Assembly (NCBI GenBank): GCA_963691705.1
Contig: OY829542.1
Coordinates: 23,050,579 to 23,114,578, forward strand
DNA from: Viola odorata
Taxonomy: Eukaryota > Streptophyta > Magnoliopsida > Malpighiales > Violaceae
Direction of reading: 5' to 3'
Length of the DNA stretch: 64,000 nucleotides
In this document: positions 9,064 through 19,429 of the stretch, piece by piece
Position numbering within the stretch: the first letter of the stretch is position 1
Layout of the letters: each line of letters starts with the position of its first letter
The notes under the pieces: generated by a model
Told to the model about the DNA's origin: nothing
The model's database searches: none
What the model saw: the letters and a program-made list of their open reading frames with translations, nothing else
Translations under genes and position numbers: made by a program

Positions 9064-11100
9064 GTGGCATTCGCCCTAATACAATCCACACGAAAGATGG
9101 ACAGATACTTTCAAGCCCATCCAGTCATCGTGCTCATAGATCAGCCCTTGAAGAGAATTTTCAGGAAGCCAGAGTCCTCGGGGAGGATGCTAATTTGGGC
9201 AATCGAGCTCGAGCAGTATGGATTACAGTACAAGGCTCGACCATCAGTAAAAGCCCAGGTCTTAGCGGATTTTATTGCCGAGTGCACCTTTGCTAAGGAC
9301 CCTGTGGCGGAGCCGTGTGAAGAGGGAGAGAATAGCGCAAAGCTCCCATCCTCAGAGGCCCACGCGGATTCATGGGTTATATACGTGGATGGTGCTAAAA
9401 ATCAAGAACTGGCAGGAGTTGGCATCCACATGATCGGGTCACACGATGTACAAGCGCGACATGGCATTAGAATTCTACAACCGTTATCTAATAACGCAGC
9501 GGAGTATGAGGCGTTATTAGCAGGGCTCAGAATAGGAAGAAACCTCTTCACCAAAGCAGAAGGCAGCATGGTAGCAGGAGCCCCGCGGTTAGAAATACGA
9601 GGTGACTCCAAGTTAATAATGGACCAAGTTTTGGGACATTCTCAAGCCAGAGAGCCCATCATGGTGCAATACCTCTTGAAAGTAAAGAAAGAATTGATGG
9701 AAATAGAGCAAAGCGGCGTGCGCGTCACCTTTGAACATATCCCTCGAGAGGACAATGCCGAGGCAGACAACCTGGCCAAAATGGTAGCTAATCAGGAAGC
9801 AATTATACCAGGAGACGTGTACTATGAGGAAAAGCCAATGCCGTCCTTCATAGAGGAGCAGTTGTCGCTGTGTGTAGAAGAAATTGAAAAGGATTGGAGG
9901 ATTCCCGTGATAAAAATTTTAAAGCATGATGAGTTGTCGAGTGATAACGTTGAAAGGAAAAAAGTATTGAAACAAGCGGCAAGATGCACCTACTACGATG
10001 GGGAGCTAATTCGGAGGTGTTTCTCCTACCCAGTGGCAAAATGCATAACTAAACAGGAAGGGATCTGCGGTATGCACGTGTCGGGCGGCACCATGGCCGC
10101 ACAAGTGTTTCGGTCAGGATTTTACTGGCCCACCATTTGCAGGGACTGCAACAACTTCATGCAGACATGTCACAAATGCCAAGAATTTGCTAAAATTCCC
10201 AGGCGACCTGCCCCGAAGATCTCTCAAATCATGGCTCCTTGCCCTTTTGCTAAATGGGGAATTGACATTCTAGGCCCTTTTCCTAAGGCAAGATCCCAAC
10301 TGAAATTCATAATAGTGGCTGTGGACTACTTCACAAAATGGGCAGAAGCGGAAGCAGTAGCTAACATCACAACCGAAAAAGTATGGCACTTTTTCAAGCA
10401 CCAAATTATTATGCGCTTTGGGGTACCCCGTGTGCTGGTCAGTGACAATGGGACGCAATTTACTAGCCGCTTCTTCAAGGAACAGTGTGAGGAATTCCAG
10501 ATCGAACAAAGGTTTTCCTCCGTGGCGCATCCTCAGACTAATGGCCAGGCAGAGGTGACCAACCGAAGCATCCTAAGCGGCATTAAGAAAAACCTGGAGG
10601 GCTCGAAAAAGAAATGGCCAGATGAACTACCTTATGTAATGTGGGCCTACCGCATGACTGTCAAAACTAGCACAGGGGAAACGCCCTTTGCGATGACCTT
10701 TGGTACCGAGGCCGTCACGCCTGTGGAAATCGGCACCCTAAGCCTAAGGGTTGAATACTTCAAAGAGGAACTAAACGAAGAAAGGTTACGAGCTAACCTT
10801 GACATGTTACCTGAACTACATGAGGAAGCTCTCCTGAAAACAATGCACTATAAGAGGAAAATGGTGTGGTACCACAATAGACACGTTAAGGAGCGGTTGC
10901 TCAAGGCAGGAGACTTGGTGCTCAGGGACAAGCGAGCGGCGGGCCAACGAATGTGGAAACTTAGCTCGAACTGGGAGGGCCCATACCGTGTCACCCACAT
11001 TATCGGGAAGGGGGCATATCACCTGGAAATACTTGACGGTACCCCCTTACCTAACTCTTGGAATATTGCTCGCTTGAAATTATATCATACTAGAATTTGA
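9064..11100 (+). CDS. pol: TatB pol C-terminal half: RNase H end, aRNH and integrase (678 codons open)
   Basis: This is the longest intact stretch of TatB pol. After the end of the ordinary RNase H comes the aRNH (YVDGAKNQELAGVG, NNAAEYEALLAGL, RGDSKLIMD, AEADNLAKM). The DDE integrase core has Asp at 10264-10266 (GIDILG), Asp at 10444-10446 (SDNGTQF) and Glu at 10552-10554 (GQAEVTNR), which gives D-x35-E spacing. The C-terminal part ends TPLPNSWNIARLKLYHTRI. The zinc-binding N-terminus has lost ten residues (30 bp at about 10062) that include the first His of the HHCC motif. It is a fragment of a polyprotein, not a gene with its own start. Confidence 0.92.
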   Translation: MAFALIQSTRKMDRYFQAHPVIVLIDQPLKRIFRKPESSGRMLIWAIELEQYGLQYKARPSVKAQVLADFIAECTFAKDPVAEPCEEGENSAKLPSSEAHADSWVIYVDGAKNQELAGVGIHMIGSHDVQARHGIRILQPLSNNAAEYEALLAGLRIGRNLFTKAEGSMVAGAPRLEIRGDSKLIMDQVLGHSQAREPIMVQYLLKVKKELMEIEQSGVRVTFEHIPREDNAEADNLAKMVANQEAIIPGDVYYEEKPMPSFIEEQLSLCVEEIEKDWRIPVIKILKHDELSSDNVERKKVLKQAARCTYYDGELIRRCFSYPVAKCITKQEGICGMHVSGGTMAAQVFRSGFYWPTICRDCNNFMQTCHKCQEFAKIPRRPAPKISQIMAPCPFAKWGIDILGPFPKARSQLKFIIVAVDYFTKWAEAEAVANITTEKVWHFFKHQIIMRFGVPRVLVSDNGTQFTSRFFKEQCEEFQIEQRFSSVAHPQTNGQAEVTNRSILSGIKKNLEGSKKKWPDELPYVMWAYRMTVKTSTGETPFAMTFGTEAVTPVEIGTLSLRVEYFKEELNEERLRANLDMLPELHEEALLKTMHYKRKMVWYHNRHVKERLLKAGDLVLRDKRAAGQRMWKLSSNWEGPYRVTHIIGKGAYHLEILDGTPLPNSWNIARLKLYHTRI

Positions 11101-11189
11101 TATGCCGTGGTGCATGGTCTAACAGTTATTTTGGAGATATCTTTTGTTCTTTGTTGGTTGTCTGTGGTGTGCAGATAACATAGAAAAGG

Positions 11190-11720
11190 GTGTCGGGAGT
11201 GAAAAGTCCTAACCTTGTGGTAGGCCGGGCTAACACAGACGGGCCGTTGAGACGAGGCACACTCCGGCAACCCTAGAAATATATGGTGCTGGAAGTGAAA
11301 AGTTCTAGCCTTGTGAGGCCGGCCTTGATCAGGTGGCTCACTAAGAGGAGACACGCTCCAGCACCGACGGGAGTGAAAAGTCCTATCCTAGGATACCCGT
11401 GCTTACACAGGCGGTATACCAAGACGAGGCTCGCCCCGACTCCCCTGGGAGTGCAAATCCTACCCTTGTGACAACCCGTGCTCACATAGGCAGTTGGCCA
11501 CCAAGACGAGGCACGACCCTAGGGAAGATAAAAACTCCACCCCGAAAGTGAAAATCCTATCCTTACGATGTTGGCGCTAACACAGGCACATCCTTAAGAA
11601 GTGGCACGTTTTGAGGTGCGAGGTAACAACGCTGAGGAGTGAAAAGTCCTATCCTCGTGATGGCCGACCTTGATCAGGCAGCTCACTGAGATGTGGCACT
11701 TCTCGGCCAACTGAAGAAAT
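11190..11720 (+). repeat. Post-pol tandem array of TatB (about six units of 75-100 bp)
   Basis: Units begin GGAGTGAAAAGTCCTATCC near 11197, 11289, 11369, 11448, 11545 and 11637. Most continue with a GTGATGGCC-like block and a TGATCA-centred inverted repeat, and some end in a CTCAC...GTGAG-type hairpin. The same array follows pol in TatA, TatF and TatG. Tandem repeats in the 3' untranslated part of Ogre/Tat-type elements are known and can give rise to satellites. No open reading frame is shared between the copies. Confidence 0.85.
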
Positions 11721-12291
11721 ATGAAAAGTCACGATACCCCAGCAAGTAACCGCAAGGAACAAACCCGGTGAAGTTGGCTGGATGAGTATGTGACACGAGC
11801 AACATCTTGAAGGAGGGATCGCGCCAAGTGAGCTTGTAGTATACGCGGTAACACCCTAAGGTAATTTAAACTCTTTGTCACATGTCGCTACTAACGTAAA
11901 TGATAAGTGAAAATGTGCAGGAATATTGAGGTGGCAAAACACCCGAGAAGGTAATGAGATCGTGGAAAGGCAAGATATTTCAACTGAATGGCAGTCATAG
12001 TGTTATCTAGATGGCCTTCACGAAGAGGAGAAAAGTGTGATGCCGCTTGAAACATTACATGTTATGGCCCTGCGAAGGCTCGAATACGCGTGCGGTATCA
12101 CTCTTATCAACATTGGCGCTACAAGTCCACAGATAAACGGCAATAGACTAAGAAAAACCATTGGTAAAGGAAAGTCACGACCAAAATATATATGTTGTTT
12201 ATACAAGAGCGGAGGCTCGCGTAGGCGAAAAGGCTCGTAATACAAAAGAGCAAAAAGGGAAGGTGCCCTACGAACGAGAAGAACAAAAAAC
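11721..12291. other. TatB non-coding stretch between repeat array and aORF-a
   Basis: No coding sequence is supported. The segment aligns with 19935-20560 of TatA and 61140-61700 of TatG. It includes a shared plus-strand motif, CTACTAAC followed about 30 bases later by TGTGCAG (to about 11921), which looks like a branch point and splice acceptor. The 12018-12635 minus-strand open frame is a shadow of aORF-a. Confidence 0.6.
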
Positions 12292-14595
12292 CTATGGCCC
12301 TGGCAAGTTGTTATCTCCTTCGCCTCCCTGTGGCCTCCTTGCCCAATAGTAGCCGGCTTCCGTAAGGCCTCCGGACTTCTCTCTGAAGAGCTGAATGATA
12401 GCCTCGGCATCAAATTTGTCTCGGCCATAGCGTTCAATGAAGCAATCGGCCATGATACCCGCGGTCTGCTCCAAAAACCACTGGCATTTGTCTGCCGTCT
12501 CTGACTCAAGCATGGCACGCTGGTCCCGTTCCGCCTACAGGACTTTATCCTTAGCAGCCTCGCGCCCTTTGGCTTCCTCCAACTCCTTCCTTGCAACCGC
12601 CAAGCTGGCTTCCATATTTTGCCGCTCTTCTGCATGCTTCTTCAGTTCCTCTCGGCTCTTCCTAAGCTCCTCTTGGTTTCTGTTAACCTCTTCCAAAAGC
12701 TGGCGGTTGGTATCGCGCCACTCTTTGGAGGAAGAGCTAAGAGAGCTCACTCACTTCGTCACATCCTTAGACCACTAGTGGAAGTCTTGAAGGCCGGAGA
12801 AGAGTTGGGTACGTATCCGCTGTAGTTGCTCACCTTGAGCATGAGAGAGGAAAGCCTGCTCCTCCTCCTCAAGTGAAAACATATGCGCCGCCAAGTATGC
12901 AGATGTCGCCAGAGAGCTGTCACCCCCTAACGCGAGGAACCCATGTTGACGGATATTACGTAAGTCAACTTGGTGGGTGGCGGCCCCGCTAGAAAGTATG
13001 GTGCTCAAGTCAGCCACCAAACACGGAGGCTCGGTAGGCGCAAGGGAATGAGAGATTGTTGGGGCGGCAGCAGGGATGAAGACGACGTCAGGAGGAGACG
13101 GAGGGGAGCGAGAGGATGTCCCGGCGTCAAGATTAAAACTGTTGGCCTGGAGATGAGGAAAATCGCTCTCTGAGATATCCCCTGTGAAACCTAGTTGATG
13201 GTTAGAGGGGAGACGACGTGGCGAAAAAAGAAGGAAAGGGCGTGGAAGCAACCCTGTTCCCCGCGCGGCTCAAAGAATTGATCGCCTGCTAAGGGGTCAT
13301 TACCAGCGGCATTTCCCTAATTTTCTTGATCCGCGGCAAGGTCGTCTGAGGAAGGGGCATCCTCGGTGAGGTGTGGCCTCTTGGGACCGAGAATGCGCGT
13401 CAGGTCCATACCGTCGCGGGAAGGGGCGTGGAAGAAATGGTAGCAATATCCTACAGAGGAGTAAAGAGAATAAAGAGACAACTAAATGGAATAGCAAACC
13501 TGCAAGAAGTTGCAAGACTTACCTTAGAAGCCGGAATAGAAGGGCGGGTAGGAGCGATGACGCGGAGACGGATAGTCCTCTTTTTCTTCTTAGTAACTGG
13601 AGGTCGAAAGGATGACGCTTGAGTAGGATCTACACTTGGAGAAGAAATTGGCTCAGTGGCTGAAGCGGCAGTAACCTCCGCGTGAGGGCTAGAAGAAGAC
13701 TCAGGCGCAGAAGTGAACAAGTTCGCAATGTTAGCAGCGACACCACCCGAAGCAGCGACAAGATCCTCTTTTTCCCTTCTCCGTAGAGCTCTTCTTTCTC
13801 GTTTTTTGATGCACTCGGGTTTCCACCCGGTGGGAGGATCTGCAGGAATAAGAGAAAAATGTTAGAGTTAGTACTGACAGAGAATAACGAATGAGGCGGA
13901 GGGTGCTCACTTTGGATACAGCCTCGGACATCGCCCCGGCATGCAAGCTCACGGGTGTGAACACCAGGAATCTCTGTCAGATTAAGCAATTTGTCCAACC
14001 AACCTTGTCCAACCAACCTTCCACCCCAGGCATCGTCCCTAACACTCATATTAAACCCACTTCGCCACAAAGGTTCGGGCAAAGTGACGATAAAAAACCG
14101 CTTCTGGTGTAATAATTTCCAAGTGAAGGGCTTTAATGAGTCAACATCATAGCGAGGCGATATCGCTATGACACCGTTACTATGGCTGTATAATTGAAAT
14201 AAGGATCAAAGCAACAACAGAGAAGGGGATTCAATCCCTGCATATCTACAAAGAGCTATAAAGGCATAAATGTCATAGTAAGCATTTGGGCTCAACTGGG
14301 CAGCGTTCAAGTCGAATTCAGAAAATAATTCTGCAATCAGAGGATCCAGAGGGAGTTTAAAGCCATAGTTAAACATTTTTGCATAGAGAATCCTACGATT
14401 GTCGGACAGTTCGCTGTTGAGGCGGAGTGACCTAGGGGCAACTTCAGTGGAATACCCATCCAAATGATCTAGATTGGCATTATAATTTCGCAACCGCCGC
14501 CGAAGAACGACGGTGGAAGCAATGGTGGAGGCGGTACCCTCAATATCTCCTTCCCCAACAGATTGGGGTGAAGAATAACGGCGATTACGAGCCAT
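12292..14595 (-). pseudogene. TatB aORF-a: antisense PF04195-like protein with coiled-coil tail
   Basis: This gene is antisense to gag-pol. Exon 1 (14595 to 13911) encodes MARNRRYSS and then the PF04195-like domain (RRILYAKMFNYGFKLPLDP, DLNAAQLSPNAYYDIYAF, AISPRYDVDSLKPFTWKL, LWRSGFN). Intron 1 (13910-13840, 71 bp) has GTGAGC, TCTAAC and CTGCAG; intron 2 (13522-13451, 72 bp) has GTAAGT and CTGTAG. Exon 3 contains AATHQVDLRNIR, then a long charged coiled coil (NRQLLEEVNRNQEELRKSRE) and a conserved end, ADKCQWFLEQTAGIMADCF. Frameshifts lie near 14200 and in exon 3. TATA is about 155 bp upstream. The function is unknown. Confidence 0.8.
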
Positions 14596-14749
14596 AAATA
14601 AAGCTAAGCTAAGAGTGGAGTAGGAGGTACCTTTTCAGAAAAGAAGGTCGAGACACCCAGGCGGCGACGAATCGCAAAGAGGATAAGAAAAGTTGTGTTC
14701 GTTTCTTAGGGAAAATGCAGCAAAAGACGAGAAGAGAAGATGAGAGGGG

Positions 14750-14756
14750 TTTTATA
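14750..14756 (-). promoter_or_regulatory. TATA box of TatB aORF-a
   Basis: On the minus strand AGGGTTATAAAACCC puts TATAAAA 155 bp before the aORF-a ATG. TatA has the same GGGTTATAAAACCC block at an equivalent place (22902-22908). Confidence 0.65.
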
Positions 14757-15261
14757 ACCCTAGGGCTCAAGTGGAATGACAGATCAAACGGTTGATGTGT
14801 GTGACGTGTCAAAAACAAGGGACGCGGGAAACGGGTACAGCCCCAGGTGAGTGAAAAGACATTTCCAGCCTCACCATTCCCCTAGCGTTCCCCTCTGCGG
14901 ACACGTGTGCTTTGAGCATCATGACTGCCTCTTTAGTATCAGACAAAAGAGGTCAGAGCATTAAATGCTCTGAAAAAGTAAAGTCAGGCCCAACGAAAGA
15001 GAAGGCATGTCACAATGCCGCGACACGCAAAAAGCACAAGCACGAAGTAAAAGCGGACAAGCGATAAGTACGTTCAACCAGAAGGCGGCACCGCCAAGGT
15101 ACATGTATTATTTGGTCAAGTACACAAGATTTGTTAATTATTACAAACCAAGGAGGCGACATCGAAGTCCAAATAGAAAAAATAATACAACCGCGGCACT
15201 GACAATAAAGCGACACCTCAATCAACCGGCATCGAACGGGCCTCGGACGGATGTCGTCTCT

Positions 15262-17428
15262 TCATTCCTCTTCGGAGGAAAAGAAACCCTCTTGGCTCTC
15301 GTCAATCTCCTTCATTTTTTCGGAGGCATATCTGGCAAGCTCAGCAGGATCAACAGCCCTACTGTGTCACCGATCTACGAAACCAGCGGCAAAGGCTTGT
15401 GCAGTTTTCTTCTTCCACCAAGTCACCTTCGACGAAGTCTTCGTCAAATCAGCATCGCGAGATGATATTTCTTCAAAAAGAAGGGAATTCTTTTTCCTTT
15501 CAGCCACCAACTCAACTTACAAAGCTTCCACCTTGGCTTTTCCTTTAGACCTCTCCCGAGCAAGGTCAGCACGATACTCATGCAGTTCGGCTTGAGTACG
15601 TTTCTAGAGTCGTGTCAGCTCTCCCACTTTGGCCAAGGCACCAGGGTCTTGGAACTGCTTACTGAGGGCCTTGATAAAGTAATGAAGTTCCTGAAAGGCG
15701 GCAAAGCAGTTATTCATGGCGCGTACATGTTGAATCTCAGGAGGAAGCTGTAGTAGCATATTCTCATCCTTAGAGGAACGGAACATCTCGCAGGCTAAGA
15801 TAGCCGTGGGCTGGTCCCACGACAAGGGGTCTGATACACCTAAGGCACGGAACCCCTTCAGTCCCAAATTTTGACAAATTTAGTTGATGAGAAGGGGCTC
15901 CTTGGGGCCCATCAGGAGAGAGATTAGCAACAAAGGAAGGGGTAGAATTATCGTCTGAACCGCCAATATCTCGAATTGAAGTAAGGAACAATGGACAAGG
16001 AGACCTTGGCGAAAAGATAAAAGAGCCAGTACTACCTTGGACTGGCGACACCACGTCAGGAATGAAGGAACCAATGGGCGAGTGAGGAGGCTCCATGACG
16101 GGAGTAAAGTTTGTTGCGGACGGCGGTGTCATCACAGTAGTGAAAACCCTATTCGGGTGAGATGATCCTGGAGTCAAGGAGGTGTCGCCCAGTGGTGCAG
16201 TAACCTTTCCATTAGCATCAGGAGAAGCGGCAGCGTGAGGAGCGACAGGAGTTGTGACATCAGCAGGGGTGGGCTGAACAACCATCTTTGCCACCCGAGT
16301 CTCGCTCTCAGTCCTTAGTCTCTTTCGTTGAGCTGCGGAAGCTGGGCGGAGACTCAGCTCTGTATCCATGTCTTCCATATCTTCGGCCCTTAAGAAAAAA
16401 TCTTTATCTCAGTTAGTGGCGAGCTAGAGCTGGATCCTCTCTTCTGAGTTGGCAACCAATTCTCCACGAAGCGAGAAGTGTGAGTAGAATTACCGCTCTC
16501 CCTTGAAAGTGCCACGTTTGAAGCTCTTTTCTTTATGGGCATGTGGTGGTCAGCCTGAGTCTCAGCAGAAGCGGAAGGAACTGTCGTGGGAGACGGTATA
16601 ACCGTCGGAGGAGCGTCACCCTTGGAAAGTGGACGAGCGGCAGTCTCTCTTGCGAAAAGTTATGTTAGTAAATGAGGGACAAGTAAGATAATGACAGAAC
16701 CCAAAAAACTCACCTACGGTACACTCAGACAAAGGCCTATACAAGGCAAAGTTTTGAATTTGGAAGGACAACTCCATTTCCAGCAAGGCGTTGGCCTGAC
16801 TTAACTCTTCCCTAGACAGAGGTACTGGCTTCACCCAATCAACAACATCCAAGTAAAAACCAGAACGCCACAGACGAGAGGGCAATTCGACAATGAAGAA
16901 ACTGCTCTTCCAGTCTTCGATGTTTTCCTCAAACCCTTGAAATCTTCACCAGAAAGGCTCAACAAGGGCATCACCCCACCTCGGGGTAATATCAACCAAG
17001 CCGTTGTGATAGACTAAAGTCAAAAACTTGCGAAACAAAGCGACAGAGGGAACGAGAATATCTTTCAACTCACAGGCGCGGAGGAAAGCATAGATGCCAC
17101 TCCACGAGGCAGGGGTGATCTGTGCAGGGTTAAGCCCATACTCACGCAATACGCTCTCTAGTGTGTCATGAACAGGGAGGCGGAACCCGTATTGAAACAT
17201 CTTAAAATAAAGTATCCTACGAGTCCCCAAAAGCCTGCTGTAGAGCCTCGTAGTGATATTAGGAATAGTGGCGCTATAACCGTTGGGGAAAGTAATGTTA
17301 TTGCCCTCTAACTCGAGGCACAAAATAGTGGGGCAGGTAAAGATGCTAGGGTTGTTTTCGATCTCAGGATCTAGAAAGGCTGCCCCAGGATTAACCAGAG
17401 AGCTGGACTGAGATCTTGTGCGAGGCAT
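15262..17428 (-). pseudogene. TatB aORF-b: second antisense PF04195-like protein
   Basis: The start is MPRTRSQSSS at 17428. Exon 1 carries the domain in a form paralogous to aORF-a: RRILYFKMFQYGFRLPVHD, GLNPAQITPASW and IYAFLRACEL. It then has WRSGFYLDVVDWV and ends at ECTV. The intron is about 65 bp (16713 to about 16649), with GTGAGT, TTACTAAC and GCAAG. Exon 2 is Ser/Pro-rich (MEDMDTELSLRPASAAQRKR), then PQGAPSHQLNLSKFG, then a coiled coil ending EGFFSSEEE before the stop at 15262. In-frame stops or shifts lie near 16950, 15880 and 15600. Function unknown; no catalytic motif is visible. Confidence 0.78.
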
Positions 17429-17569
17429 GACAGATAAGTAGCAAAGGAAAATCAAAGCAAGATTGAGCAGAATACCTTGAGAAAGACGACCGAAAAGAAT
17501 AGGTGGATCGTCTGGATACGAACGAGAGAATTTCCTCAGAGCGGTTGAGAAAGTGAAGAGAGATGCGGA

Positions 17570-17578
17570 ATTTAAAAG
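17570..17578 (-). promoter_or_regulatory. TATA-like box of TatB aORF-b
   Basis: TTTTAAATT on the minus strand lies about 150 bp before the aORF-b ATG. TatA has TTTAAAAGG at the matching place (25627-25634). Confidence 0.45.
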
Positions 17579-17936
17579 GAGAAGTAAAAGGGTAGAAAGA
17601 AGGAGAAAATTTCCTTTTAAAAGAGACGGCTGGAAATCAGACAGCCATGTGGCCCGTTGTAGCAAGACACGTGTAAAATAAATGCGACACGTGGAACATG
17701 TGGAAAGACTCTGACAGAAACTTAAAGTCAAGCACTCGCCACGAACCTCTCAAAGGAAGAATCGTGAATTACAAGAAGTTAAAAAAGAAGGTTGAATGAA
17801 GCGATAACTGGCTGGCCAGCGTCAGTTACCCTATGAAACAGTGCAGTACAGAGGTAAAGAAGGGAAAGGAAAATATCATATTTATTCATTTATTTAAAAG
17901 GCCAGCGACATCTACAATAAGTGCAACACACGAGTG

Positions 17937-18425
17937 TCAATCCTCGTTCGCCCAGTCCATGTCATAGCAATAATCGTAGTCCTCTAGAGACGATGGCAAC
18001 CCACTGTTATAGGGAGGAAAAGGTTCGTCAACCCTGTAGGGCCTTCGGCCGGGCGTAAGCATAGGGCCCGTCGCAAGAGTGGCCTCCTCTGTCGAAGAGA
18101 CACGGGAACCCTTCCCCATAGTAAATGCTACCGGCCTCGAGTTAGTATTCTGAGTAGAGACTCTCCCCTCTGAAGGAGGACAAGGGGCAGACAATGACGC
18201 TTCATCGCCTTTCTGCAGTGCGAGGTAGTGAGGCTCATACTCGACAAAGAAAGATTCAAATGTTTTCTTCTTTGTTTTCTTCGCATTCTTGCAACCTCGG
18301 GGTTTGGCAGGGCGCTGGGCAGGTCTCCATGGAGGTGAGGAAGGAGGATTATCGGAATCTGGTGAAGTTGGAGGAGTTGGGGGAGAGTCACGAGTAGCAG
18401 TATACAAAAAATGTGAGTCAGCCAT
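17937..18425 (-). CDS. TatB aORF-c: small Pro-rich antisense protein with acidic aromatic tail
   Basis: The start is MADSHFLYT at 18425, chosen because TatA has MADSY at the same place and a TATA box lies about 70 bp upstream in both. The protein has 162 residues. It opens with a Pro/Ser/Asp segment (TPPTSPDSDNPPSSPPW), then a basic cluster (AKPRGCKNAKKTKKKT), a low-complexity middle and a tail rich in Tyr and Asp (DYDYCYDMDWANED). The TatA copy shows the same order. Basic cluster plus acidic-aromatic tail suggests a nuclear or interaction role, but that is inference. The frame is intact. Confidence 0.72.
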   Translation of the reverse strand: MADSHFLYTATRDSPPTPPTSPDSDNPPSSPPWRPAQRPAKPRGCKNAKKTKKKTFESFFVEYEPHYLALQKGDEASLSAPCPPSEGRVSTQNTNSRPVAFTMGKGSRVSSTEEATLATGPMLTPGRRPYRVDEPFPPYNSGLPSSLEDYDYCYDMDWANED

Positions 18426-18495
18426 AAGAATATCTGCAATAGTAAGAAAGAAAAGAGAAGAAGAGGGATGAACAGGGAAAGGGAAAAGAGCCCCA

Positions 18496-18502
18496 TTATA
18501 TA
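18496..18502 (-). promoter_or_regulatory. TATA box of TatB aORF-c
   Basis: Minus-strand TATATAA lies about 71 bp before the aORF-c ATG. In TatA the matching site is TATTTAT at 26431-26437, 73 bp before the ATG. Confidence 0.6.
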
Positions 18503-18964
18503 GCCAAGGCAGGGAGGTGCTCCTGCCTTTTTGCGCATTTTCGAGGATAATCAATGCGATCAGATGCAACGACCATTGGGGGAAAGATCTGATTTTATAA
18601 TTACAACTGCTGAAAATCTGCGCCAACCCAAAGGCACCGAGATCGTTGCCCAATCCGTTAGCACTGAAGAAACAGCGCAAAATAAATTCGAAGCAGTTGG
18701 GACTGGGGAGACAAGTTCGTTAGTATGTACCGGTCAAGCAGACAAAAAGGTGCAAGATCCCGAGGGACGCTAAACACACAGTTAATGGGTGCAGAGGTTA
18801 TTTTTCAAGCAAGATAGCCTACGTGGAAGAAAAATATCGGCAGCGCGGCAATCTAACGAGGAAAAACATTTTATTTATTTGGGCTCGTTTGCACTGAAGA
18901 GGCAAGACTGAAGAAGAGGTAGTAGCCCTTGGTAAACACTCGGGCTCGTTTTCAGTTGGGCTTA

Positions 18965-19292
18965 TGATAACCATTGACATCACTGTAGCGGTATCTCTGC
19001 CATCCTACCTGGCTGCCCGGCCAGAACACTGTACCTACTAAGGATAACTCCTACCCCATGTCAGTACATTCCTTCCTTTACCTATAAATACCCCCACCCT
19101 TTCAGACAAGAAGGTATGCCTAAGACAGCGTGTTGAACCCCTGCCATTTTCACCACTCATACTGACTTAGGTATCGGAGTGTTTACGCCGGAGACCCCTT
19201 CCGGCGCTTTGCAGGTCACGAAGGCACCGGAACAGTGTTTTCGACCAGACCCCGTAGGCCGATCCTGCTCAGCAAACCTCGGACTCTTATCA
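18965..19292 (+). repeat. TatB 3' LTR with internal deletion
   Basis: The LTR starts TGATAACC and ends TTATCA like the 5' copy but is 328 bp long. About 187 bp are missing between two copies of ACCTAC, which sit at 4685-4690 and about 4871-4876 in the 5' LTR. The deletion removes the TGACGTCA sites, the GTCGAC core and the G run but leaves the TATA box and the leader. The boundary upstream is GGGCTCGTTTTCAGTTGGG, shared by TatA and TatF, with no classic polypurine tract. Confidence 0.93.
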
Positions 19293-19429
19293 ATTCTAGA
19301 CTTTGATTTATCTCTGCACCTTTCACTAACGCTAGCCCTAACCCATGCTAACGCTCAAATAGTGAGCTTTCTTGTATTTTGCGGCTGTGTGTGTGCAGAC
19401 GATGAAAGAAAAACAAAAAAGAGGTTGCT

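Larger units (their letters stand above)
4617..19292 (+). mobile_element. TatB, Tat-lineage LTR retrotransposon, both LTRs present
   Basis: This 14.7-kb element reads on the plus strand: 5' LTR, primer-binding site, gag, protease, RT, RNase H, aRNH and integrase to 11100, then a tandem-repeat array and three antisense genes (a, b and c), then the 3' LTR. The target duplication ATTCT (4612-4616 and 19293-19297) shows it landed at the very end of TatA's pol. Over the roughly 328 bp the two LTRs share, I count about 14 substitutions (near 4%), so it is older than TatF (near 2%). gag and the first half of pol carry stops and frameshifts; the aRNH-integrase half is open for 678 codons. Confidence 0.95.

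Noticed and set aside
11190..11720. Regularly spaced repeats that at first sight resemble a CRISPR array
   Set aside because: Units are 75-100 bp, diverged, without short identical repeats and unique spacers, and lie in a plant retrotransposon.
12018..12635. 205-residue minus-strand open frame
   Set aside because: It overlaps the coiled-coil exon of aORF-a in another frame and has no counterpart in TatA, TatF or TatG.
12973..13173. Arg-rich plus-strand ORF
   Set aside because: It is the reverse of the Ser/Pro-rich exon of TatB aORF-a; the Arg content is an effect of the opposite strand's codons.
18930..18964. Loss of aORF-d from TatB by recombination between the two CGTTTTCAGTTGGG motifs that flank d in TatA
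   Set aside because: TatB keeps the CCTTGGTAAACACTC flank of the LTR-proximal copy to the left of the motif, so the breakpoint cannot lie in the motif itself.
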